Positions 57,375 through 64,000 of a DNA stretch of 64,000 nt are shown in pieces (the stretch's first letter is position 1; every line of letters begins with the position of its first letter). The position numbers and the translations under genes were made by a program. Below the pieces are notes generated by a model. It had not been told where the DNA came from, did not search any database, and was given only the letters and a program-made list of their open reading frames with translations. The stretch is from contig NZ_CP066786.1 of assembly GCF_016598595.1 (NCBI RefSeq), positions 4,271,501 through 4,335,500 of the forward strand, given 5' to 3'. This DNA is from Martelella lutilitoris. Its GTDB lineage: Bacteria > Pseudomonadota > Alphaproteobacteria > Rhizobiales > Rhizobiaceae.

Positions 57375-57811
57375 GAAAGCTTTCGGCACAGGCGGGTACG
57401 CTTCTGATCGGCGCAATGGCGCTTGTCTTCATCATCGGCGCCGTCACCGTGCTCGATCTCGGCACGCCGCGCCGCATGGGCCCCGGCGCCTTTCCGCTGA
57501 TCGCCGGCGGCATTCTCGTCATTCTCTCGATCGTCGCCCTCGTCGGCGACATCAAGGCCGGCGCCGAACACCTGAAGATCGACTGGCGGACGGTCGTGCC
57601 GATCGCGCTCGCCGTCGCAGGCTTCGCGCTGGTGACGCCGCGTTTCGGCGTTCTGCCGGGCGCGGGCGTCTGCGTGCTGATCGCAAGCTATTCCGTAGGC
57701 GCGCTCTCGCCGCTGCGGCGCGGCGGTCTCGTCATCGGCGCCGTCCTTGGCGTCTGGCTTGTCTTCATCGTCGGCCTCCGCCTGCCGCTTCAAGCCTTTC
57801 GGGGGTTCTGA
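57368..57811 (+). CDS. tctB: Tripartite tricarboxylate transporter small membrane subunit
   Basis: 147 residues with about four hydrophobic segments (LLIGAMALVFIIGAVTVLDL, FPLIAGGILVILSIVALVGD, VPIALAVAGFALVTPRFGVL, GGLVIGAVLGVWLVFIVGLR). The GTPRRMGPGAFP-like motif (LGTPRRMGPGAFPLI) marks TctB. Partner of TctA in the inner membrane. Confidence 0.9.
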   Translation: MLRKLSAQAGTLLIGAMALVFIIGAVTVLDLGTPRRMGPGAFPLIAGGILVILSIVALVGDIKAGAEHLKIDWRTVVPIALAVAGFALVTPRFGVLPGAGVCVLIASYSVGALSPLRRGGLVIGAVLGVWLVFIVGLRLPLQAFRGF

Positions 57812-57814
57812 TCC

Positions 57815-59305
57815 ATGCTCGACAATCTCGCCCTCGGCTTTGCCACCGCCACCACGGCCTCCAACCTTCTCTATTGTTTTCTCGGCACGTTTCTCGGCAC
57901 CTTCATAGGCGTTCTGCCGGGTCTCGGGCCGCTCGCGGCCGTCGCCATGCTGCTGCCGGTCTCCTTCTATCTTCCGCCGGAAACGGCGCTGGTCATGCTG
58001 GCAGGCGTTTATTACGGCGCGGAATATGGCGGCTCGATCGCCTCCATCCTGCTCAATATTCCGGGAACGCCCTCCTCCTCGATCACCTGCCTCGACGGCT
58101 ATCCGATGGCGCGCGAGGGCCGCGCCGGCGTGGCGCTGCTGATGACCGCGCTCGCCTCCTTCTTCGGCGGCGTGTTCGGCATTCTGGTGATCGCCGCGCT
58201 TGCCCCGGTGCTTGCAGATTTCGCGCTTCTTCTGGAGCCGGCGGATTATTTCGCGGTGATGCTGCTCGGCCTTGTGGCGGCCTCCGTGGTGTCGAGTTCC
58301 GGCACGCTCAGAGGCGTGATGATGGTGACGCTCGGCGTGCTGCTCGGCACGATCGGCGTTGACGTCAACAGCGGCGCCACACGCTTTACCGGCGGCGTCC
58401 AGGACCTGCGCGACGGCATCAATCTCGTCGTCGTCGCCATGGGCCTCTTCGGCGTGTCGGAGGCCATGTATTCGGCGCGCGGGGCTTCGGCCTCCTATGC
58501 GACGGAAAAAGTCTCCTGGCAGCGCTTCCTGCCCAAGCGCGGCGAATGGCTGCGCTCGCTCGGCCCCGCCATTCGCGGCAGCCTGATCGGCAGTTTCTTC
58601 GGCACTTTGCCGGGAACGGGCCAGACGGTCGCCTCCTCGATCGGCTATGCGGTGGAAAAGCGCGTCTCGCCCAACCGCGCCAATTTCGGAAAGGGCGCGA
58701 TCGAAGGCGTGGTGGTGCCGGAATCGGCAAACAATGCCGCCGCGCAGACCGCCTTCATCCCGACGCTGACGCTCGGCATTCCGGGCTCCACCACCATGGC
58801 CCTGATGATCGGCGCGCTGATGATCCATGGCGTGACACCCGGCCCGCGCCTGATCTCCGATCATCCCCAGCTGTTCTGGGGCCTGATCGTCTCCTTCCTC
58901 TTCGGCAATCTCTTCCTGCTGGTGCTCAATATCCCGCTGATCGGCATCTGGGTGCGGCTGCTGCGCATCCCGCATTATTTCCTCTACCCCACCATCGTTG
59001 TGCTGATCTCGATCGGCGTCTACAGTCTCGATCATTCCCTCTTCGATGTCTGGGCCATGCTCGGCTTCGGCGTGCTCGGCTATGTGCTGAGGCTCTACCG
59101 CTACGAACCCGCGCCGCTGCTGATCGGCTTCATCCTCGGGCCGATGATGGAGGAATATCTGCGCCGGGCCATGCTGCTCTCGCGCGGTGACCCGATGACC
59201 TTTGTCGAGCATCCGGGCGCGGCCGCAATGATCGCGATCTCTCTCCTGCTTCTGATGCTGACAGCCATGCCGTGGTTGAAACGGCTGGCAAAATCGATCA
59301 ACTGA
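57815..59305 (+). CDS. tctA: Tripartite tricarboxylate transporter large membrane subunit
   Basis: 496 residues, about eleven or twelve hydrophobic segments. TctA landmarks: GVLPGLGPLAAVAMLLPVSF, YYGAEYGGSIASILLNIPGT, and the inverted-repeat partner GTLPGTGQTVASSIGYAVEK. Forms the proton- or sodium-coupled channel fed by TctC. No terminator is obvious after it; 184 bases without recognisable features precede the dehydratase gene. Confidence 0.94.
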   Translation: MLDNLALGFATATTASNLLYCFLGTFLGTFIGVLPGLGPLAAVAMLLPVSFYLPPETALVMLAGVYYGAEYGGSIASILLNIPGTPSSSITCLDGYPMAREGRAGVALLMTALASFFGGVFGILVIAALAPVLADFALLLEPADYFAVMLLGLVAASVVSSSGTLRGVMMVTLGVLLGTIGVDVNSGATRFTGGVQDLRDGINLVVVAMGLFGVSEAMYSARGASASYATEKVSWQRFLPKRGEWLRSLGPAIRGSLIGSFFGTLPGTGQTVASSIGYAVEKRVSPNRANFGKGAIEGVVVPESANNAAAQTAFIPTLTLGIPGSTTMALMIGALMIHGVTPGPRLISDHPQLFWGLIVSFLFGNLFLLVLNIPLIGIWVRLLRIPHYFLYPTIVVLISIGVYSLDHSLFDVWAMLGFGVLGYVLRLYRYEPAPLLIGFILGPMMEEYLRRAMLLSRGDPMTFVEHPGAAAMIAISLLLLMLTAMPWLKRLAKSIN

Positions 59306-59489
59306 CGGCCTGCCACAGCGAAACCCGTCCAAATTCCGTTCTGCGCTTTAAACCCGGCGCCGGTTGGCCTAAGTGTAGATGGTCGGCGCCCTTGCTGCGG
59401 GCGATGCGCGCCCGGCGTTCGTCCCTGGCAGAGCGTCGCGCCGGCACGGGAGGCGGTGCAAGACGCGCCGCGCATGAGGACATTTCGCT

Positions 59490-60632
59490 ATGACGATCAT
59501 CGACGACTTCAACGGCACCTGGCTCGGACGCGTTTTCCTGCCCGAGGCGAACGGCCCGGCTGTGGTAACGCTGCGCGGCGGCGCGGTTTACGATATCACC
59601 GCCGCGATCGCCCCGCTGTCACGCGATATCTGCGAGATGGACGATCCGGCCTTTTATGTCAGCGAGGCCCCGGGCTTCCGGCTCGGCACGCTGGAGGAAA
59701 TCGCCGCCGCAAAGCCGGGCGACGAGAGCCGCATCCATTTTCTCTGCCCTTGCGATCTGCAGCCAATCAAGGCCTGCGGTGTAACCTTCGCCCGCTCTAT
59801 GGTCGAACGGGTGATCGAGGAGAAGGCGGCGGGCGATCCCAAAAAGGCGGAGGCGATCCGCGCGCGGATCGGCGCGGCGATCGGCGCCAGCCTGAAGAAC
59901 ATCGAGGCGGGATCGGAGGCCGCGGCGACGGCCAAGGAAGCGTTGATCCGCGAGGGCCTGTGGAGCCAGTATCTGGAAGTCGGCATCGGCCCGGACGCGG
60001 AAGTGTTTTCCAAGGCGCAGGCGCTTTCAGCCGTGGGGCCGGGCGCAGACGTCGGTCTTCATCCGATCTCGAAATGGAACAATCCTGAGCCCGAAGTGGT
60101 TCTCGCCGTATCCTCTGTCGGCAGGATCGTCGGCGCGACCCTCGGCAACGATGTCAATCTGCGCGACGTAGAGGGCCGTTCCGCGCTCCTGCTCGGCAAG
60201 GCCAAGGATAATAACGCCTCCGCCGCGATCGGCCCGATGATCAGGCTGTTTGACAGCGGCTTCACGCTTGACGATGTGCGCGACGCCGAGGTTGCGCTGC
60301 GGGTCGAGGGCGAAGACGGATTTGAAATGACGGGACATTCCTCGATGTCGGAAATCAGCCGCGACCCGGAAGCGCTGGTCGCCCAGACCATCGGCCGGCA
60401 TCATCAGTATCCTGACGGCTTCATGCTCTATCTCGGCACGCTGTTCGCGCCCACCAAGGACCGGGATGTCCCCGGCGAGGGCTTCACCCACAAGCCGGGC
60501 GACCGCGTGACGATCTCTGCGAAAGGGCTCGGACGGCTTGAAAACACCGTGCGCCTGTCGACCGAATGCGCGCCCTGGACCTTCGGCATGCGCGCCCTGA
60601 TGACCAATCTCGCCGCGCGCGACCTTCTTTAA
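59490..60632 (+). CDS. FAH-superfamily dehydratase, probable 2-keto-3-deoxy-pentonate dehydratase (XylX-like)
   Basis: 380 residues. C-terminal fumarylacetoacetate-hydrolase fold with metal ligands expected in NPEPEVVLAVSSVGRIVGAT and LGNDVNLRDVEGRS (E, E, D pattern); about 150 N-terminal residues form a cap with CGVTFARSMVERV. Length and two-domain plan fit XylX/AraD1 proteins, which dehydrate 2-keto-3-deoxy-D-xylonate or L-arabinonate to 2-oxoglutarate semialdehyde. A semialdehyde dehydrogenase follows 47 bases later, supporting that assignment. The aldonate dehydratase of the pathway is not in this window. Confidence 0.82.
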   Translation: MTIIDDFNGTWLGRVFLPEANGPAVVTLRGGAVYDITAAIAPLSRDICEMDDPAFYVSEAPGFRLGTLEEIAAAKPGDESRIHFLCPCDLQPIKACGVTFARSMVERVIEEKAAGDPKKAEAIRARIGAAIGASLKNIEAGSEAAATAKEALIREGLWSQYLEVGIGPDAEVFSKAQALSAVGPGADVGLHPISKWNNPEPEVVLAVSSVGRIVGATLGNDVNLRDVEGRSALLLGKAKDNNASAAIGPMIRLFDSGFTLDDVRDAEVALRVEGEDGFEMTGHSSMSEISRDPEALVAQTIGRHHQYPDGFMLYLGTLFAPTKDRDVPGEGFTHKPGDRVTISAKGLGRLENTVRLSTECAPWTFGMRALMTNLAARDLL

Positions 60633-60679
60633 ACCACAAGACAAAACGCAAGAAATCGCAAAGCCCGAGGAGAATGACG

Positions 60680-62200
60680 ATGAGTTTCAAACCGCATGGC
60701 AGGCATCTGGTCGGCGGCGAATGGATCGGAACCGATATCACCTTTCTCTCAAAGCCCGTCAGCGGCGAGCCCCACGCCTTCTGCGAGGCAAATGACAAGC
60801 TGATCGACCAGGCGGTCAAATCCGCCGAGGCGGCCTTCTGGACCTACGGCTATTCCACGCGCAGGGACCGCGCGGAGTTCCTCAACAAGATCGCCGACGA
60901 GATCGAGAAGCGCGGCAGCGACATCACCGAGATCGCCTCGGCCGAATCGGGCCTTCCGGTCGCGCGGCTCGAGGGCGAGCGCGGCCGCACCACCGGGCAG
61001 TTGCGCCTGTTCGCGCGCCATATTCTCGACGGCGACTATCTCGACCGCCGTCATGATGCGGCCAATCAGGACGCGACCCCGCCGAGTCCCGACCTGAAGA
61101 TGGTGCAAAGGCCGATCGGCCCCGTCGCCGTCTTTGGCGCGTCCAATTTCCCGCTCGCCTTCTCGACTGCCGGCGGCGATACCGCGTCGGCGCTTGCCGC
61201 CGGCTGCCCGGTCGTGGTCAAGGGCCATCCCGCCCATCCCGGCACAGGCGAGATCGTCGCCGAGGCGATCGCGGCGGCGGCGGAAAAATGCGGCATTCAT
61301 CCGGGCGTCTTCTCGCTGCTGCAGGGCGCCTCGCACGAGGCCGGCGGCACGCTCGTCACCCATCCGCTGATCCGGGCCGTCGGCTTTACCGGCTCGCTCG
61401 CCGGCGGAAAGGCGCTGTTTGACCTTTGCGCGCGGCGCGACGAGCCCATCCCCTTTTTCGGCGAACTGGGTTCGGTCAACCCGAACTTCCTCATGCCCGA
61501 TGCGCTTGCCAATCGCGGCGAGGAGATCGCGAAGGGCTGGGCGGGATCACTGACCATGGGCGTCGGCCAGTTCTGCACCAATCCCGGCATCATGATCACG
61601 CTCGCCGGACCGGAATCCGATCGCTTCGCCGATGCCGCGGCCAGGGCGCTCGGCGATGTCGGGCCAGCGGTGATGCTGACGGAGGGAATTGCCGAGGCCT
61701 TCCGCCGCGGTCGCACGGAGATTGCGGGCACGGACGGCGTTGAAACGCTGGTGAAGGGCGATTGCGACGGACGCGAGGGCGCGCCGGCGCTCTTTACCGT
61801 CGCAGGCAAGGACTTTCTCGCCAATCCGAAGCTTGCCCATGAGGTGTTCGGCCCACTCGGCATCGTGGTGATGGCGGCCAATGCCCAGGAGATGCGCGCC
61901 ATCGCCGAACGGCTTGAAGGCCAGCTGACCTGCACCCTGCACATGGACAATGACGATGTCGAGTTTGCGCAGAGCCTTGTGCCGCTCCTGGAACGCAAGG
62001 CGGGCCGATTGCTCGCCAACGGCTTTGCCACCGGCGTTGCCGTTGCCGACTCCATGGTCCATGGCGGGCCGTACCCGGCTTCGACCAATTTCGGCGCCAC
62101 CTCCGTCGGCACGCTGGCGATCCGCCGCTTCTTGCGCCCGGTCTGCTACCAGAGCATGCCGTCCGCGCTTCTGCCGGAGGATCTGCGTCATATGGGCTGA
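60680..62200 (+). CDS. 2-oxoglutarate-semialdehyde dehydrogenase (aldehyde dehydrogenase family), second copy
   Basis: 506 residues. Catalytic Cys299 in [10 protein letters not shown] and Glu262 in [30 protein letters not shown] as in the copy at 43963-45492, which it resembles throughout. It should oxidise the dehydratase product to 2-oxoglutarate with NADP. Start at 60680 has GAGGAGA at a good distance; an ATG two codons earlier is possible. Confidence 0.9.
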   Translation: MSFKPHGRHLVGGEWIGTDITFLSKPVSGEPHAFCEANDKLIDQAVKSAEAAFWTYGYSTRRDRAEFLNKIADEIEKRGSDITEIASAESGLPVARLEGERGRTTGQLRLFARHILDGDYLDRRHDAANQDATPPSPDLKMVQRPIGPVAVFGASNFPLAFSTAGGDTASALAAGCPVVVKGHPAHPGTGEIVAEAIAAAAEKCGIHPGVFSLLQGASHEAGGTLVTHPLIRAVGFTGSLAGGKALFDLCARRDEPIPFFGELGSVNPNFLMPDALANRGEEIAKGWAGSLTMGVGQFCTNPGIMITLAGPESDRFADAAARALGDVGPAVMLTEGIAEAFRRGRTEIAGTDGVETLVKGDCDGREGAPALFTVAGKDFLANPKLAHEVFGPLGIVVMAANAQEMRAIAERLEGQLTCTLHMDNDDVEFAQSLVPLLERKAGRLLANGFATGVAVADSMVHGGPYPASTNFGATSVGTLAIRRFLRPVCYQSMPSALLPEDLRHMG

Positions 62201-62235
62201 GCGGGGACGCCGGGCGCGCCGCGCAGGGCGGCCTG

Positions 62236-63315
62236 CTATTTTTCGGGGGCGGCGGCGGCCGTGGTGGCAAGGCCCGGCGGAACAACGCCCGGCGGAAGAG
62301 GCTTCCCCTCTTGCCTGGCGCCGAGCTTCGCCCGCCATTCACCGGCAACCGCCCTCATCCGCAGCGCCGGACGAACATTGACCATGGGGGGCGCGAGACG
62401 CCACATGTCGATGCGCTCGCCGAGCGCCTTCAGGTCATCGGTGTCGAAGACCTGCCCGAATGTGCCGACGATCTCGTCATTGGCGCCGAGACCGCGCTGG
62501 ACGATGACGGGCGTGCCGACGGCATTGGCCTCGGCCAGCAGCAGGCTGGCCGTATCGTCCGTGCGGGTCTGCGGATAAAAGACGCAGAGCGAGCGGCGCA
62601 TGCGGGCAATCATCGCGCTGTGGGAGAGCCGCCCTAGAAAATTGACGCCCTCAAGCCCGTCTCCATCAGGCCAGGCAAGACTACCCGGCTCGGCGATGTC
62701 GAGTCTCAGTTCCGGCCTGCTCTTTCTGATTCCGGCGAATTTCGCGAGAACCTCGGAAATGCCCTTGAGCGGCATGCCGGGGAAGAACAGTCGGTCGCGA
62801 TCACGCGGGGTGTCGTCGGCGACCAGATCGTCATCGACAGGGGAATAGATCCAGCCGATCTTCGGCAGGCGCCGGTTTTCAGGTGAAAGGAACTGCGTGA
62901 CGTGGGCGGCGTGAGCCTGCGACGTGCAGACGATCTCGATCTGCGCCTCGGCCAGCGCCTCGCCCATGCGCCGGTTGTGCCGGCCGGGATGCGTGTGCGA
63001 CCACAGGAAGATCGGGCAGCCGGGATTGAGGCGTCGCGCCTTCAGCGCTGCCTTCCAGGAGTTGATGACGATGATGCCGGTGACGCCGGCAAGATTTGCG
63101 ACGCTGACGGCATCGAGCGGGCGGTAAAGCCCGCAGTCGTCGCGATCCATGTCGAGCCGCCCGTTCTGGTAAAAATGGAAGCGGAAATCGTCACAGAGCG
63201 CGCGCGCCACCTTGAGAACGATGGCCTCGGTGCCACCGACACGGTCGTTGGTCGAGGCGGTGATCGTTGCGGGCGTCAGGCAGAACGGGTCGATAATGGC
63301 AATGGCGGAGGACAC
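62236..63315 (-). CDS. GT4-type glycosyltransferase family protein
   Basis: 359 residues, soluble. N-terminal Rossmann half with GGTEAIVLKVARALCDDFRF (nucleotide-sugar transferases of the GT-B fold begin this way) and a C-terminal half with LSHSAMIARMRRSLCVFYPQ and SLLLAEANAVGTPVIVQ, the GT4 donor-binding region with its ExxxxG-like pattern. A Pro/Ala-rich tail ends the protein. Start is GTG with AAGGGGG about 9 bases upstream. Acceptor unknown; may act in surface polysaccharide assembly. Convergent with the dehydrogenase gene. Confidence 0.75.
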   Translation of the reverse strand: MSSAIAIIDPFCLTPATITASTNDRVGGTEAIVLKVARALCDDFRFHFYQNGRLDMDRDDCGLYRPLDAVSVANLAGVTGIIVINSWKAALKARRLNPGCPIFLWSHTHPGRHNRRMGEALAEAQIEIVCTSQAHAAHVTQFLSPENRRLPKIGWIYSPVDDDLVADDTPRDRDRLFFPGMPLKGISEVLAKFAGIRKSRPELRLDIAEPGSLAWPDGDGLEGVNFLGRLSHSAMIARMRRSLCVFYPQTRTDDTASLLLAEANAVGTPVIVQRGLGANDEIVGTFGQVFDTDDLKALGERIDMWRLAPPMVNVRPALRMRAVAGEWRAKLGARQEGKPLPPGVVPPGLATTAAAAPEK

Positions 63316-63569
63316 TTAGCGTGCCCCCTTCCGCCGCGTGAGGCGGGCTTCGGACATTCAGGTTCTCCTCGTGTTGAGCCCCTTACTGAACCCTTGCGCC
63401 CGAGCCTGCATTAAACTGGTTTGAAATCAGAAGATTTTGCGAAATAAAGTCGCGGAAAGCGTGCTTTCGTTTACTTTTTCGTTGCGGCGACGCACCGGGC
63501 AAGCCATTTTCTCCCAGTTCCTGAACGTATTTGAAGGGGCATTATGAACGACGCCGGAGGGTGGGGGAA

Positions 63570-64000
63570 ATGAGCCAGAACAGCTGTCTGGTACAGAAAC
63601 TGTCGCATTATGTGCCGCTCAGCCAGCGCTCGCTGGACAGTATCGCATGCCTGGAGCGCGAGGAGCGTGACTATGCCAAGGGCACCGAAATCCATGCGGA
63701 GGGCGACAGCAACGCAAATCTTTACGTGGTCAGGCAAGGCTGGCTCTACAGCTATGCCGACATGAAGGACGGACGGCGCCAGATCGTCGAGATCCACCAT
63801 CCCGGCGACATTATCGGTTTCCCCGACATTGCCTTCAAAGAACGGACCACGGTGCTGAAGGCGGCCGAGGATGTGCGCCTTTGCCCCTTTCCGAAGAAGG
63901 ATCTCGACCAGGTGTTCTCGAACGCGCCGCAGCTTGCGGCGCTGCTGTTTGCGCTTGCCGTGCGCAATCAGGTGATCATGTCGGACTTTCTGCAGGCCAT
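63570..64000 (+). CDS. Crp/Fnr-family regulator, 3' end cut off
   Basis: The first 143 codons are present. They form the cyclic-nucleotide-binding-type sensor domain: VPLSQRSLDSIACLEREERD, HAEGDSNANLYVVRQGWLYS, IVEIHHPGDIIGFPDIAF. No N-terminal cysteine cluster of the Fnr type is seen (single Cys residues at 6 and 27). The dimer helix begins before the edge, but the DNA-binding domain lies outside. GGAGGG and GGGGGAA precede the ATG, which overlaps the stop of a nine-codon upstream frame. The gap 63316-63569 shows nothing else. Confidence 0.82.
   Translation, partial: MSQNSCLVQKLSHYVPLSQRSLDSIACLEREERDYAKGTEIHAEGDSNANLYVVRQGWLYSYADMKDGRRQIVEIHHPGDIIGFPDIAFKERTTVLKAAEDVRLCPFPKKDLDQVFSNAPQLAALLFALAVRNQVIMSDFLQA

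Noticed and set aside
57326..59332. A 668-codon open frame on the minus strand
   Set aside because: Opposite tctB and tctA; its translation is dominated by Asp, Glu, His, Gln and Arg without recognisable motifs.

Overview
The window is a high-GC, gene-dense chromosomal or megaplasmid segment with rhizobial character. It carries many ABC uptake systems, GntR/LysR/DeoR/ROK/RpiR regulators, a host-attachment family protein, and intergenic palindromes of a kind I associate with Rhizobium/Agrobacterium/Martelella genomes. I infer an alphaproteobacterium of the Hyphomicrobiales that lives on plant-derived nutrients. I see no rRNA, tRNA, CRISPR array, insertion sequence, phage gene or replication origin.

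Layout. (1) 1-6589, minus strand: a cyclic amidohydrolase (cut by the window edge), a four-gene OsmU/OpuC-type quaternary-amine ABC importer, and a histidine-ammonia-lyase-fold enzyme that lacks the MIO-forming Ala-Ser-Gly. A divergent LysR regulator with two helix-turn-helix domains follows (6724-7905). The best reading is uptake and breakdown of ergothioneine or a similar histidine betaine: trimethylamine elimination by the lyase, and ring opening of the later hydantoin by the amidohydrolase. (2) 8013-13102: a host-attachment protein, then a DeoR regulator with a ribose-type ABC importer. (3) 13235-17545: a MacB/Dev-like exporter (ATPase, FtsX-type permease, HlyD adaptor). (4) 17665-21740: LysR plus Nudix, and a thiCE operon under a TPP riboswitch.

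(5) 21877-32480: a reductase, a GntR regulator, and a glucuronoxylan-fragment operon (CUT1 ABC importer, GH43 xylosidase/arabinosidase, GH67 alpha-glucuronidase). (6) 32819-49232: a hydroxyproline-type catabolic cluster. It has a proline-racemase-family epimerase, a DapA-family deaminase, an FAD amino-acid dehydrogenase, a ketoglutarate-semialdehyde dehydrogenase, an Xaa-Pro peptidase, HyuA/HyuB hydantoinase subunits, a sugar-type ABC importer, a GAF protein and two paralogous GntR regulators. Each transcription unit has a TTTGTCGACA element upstream. (7) 49372-54286: a second sugar-type ABC importer with a divergent SGNH hydrolase and ROK regulator.

(8) 54296-62200: an RpiR regulator divergent from a tripartite tricarboxylate-type transporter that includes an odd BMP-like protein. 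A FAH-family 2-keto-3-deoxy-pentonate dehydratase and a second ketoglutarate-semialdehyde dehydrogenase follow, together forming the lower half of a Weimberg-type pentonate pathway. (9) 62236-64000: a GT4-type glycosyltransferase and the start of a Crp/Fnr regulator.

Much of the window fits use of plant cell-wall material (xylan, hydroxyproline-rich protein, pentonates) and small betaines. Two branches, hydroxyproline and pentonate, should converge on 2-oxoglutarate. Functions are inferred from protein families and context; nothing was searched or measured.
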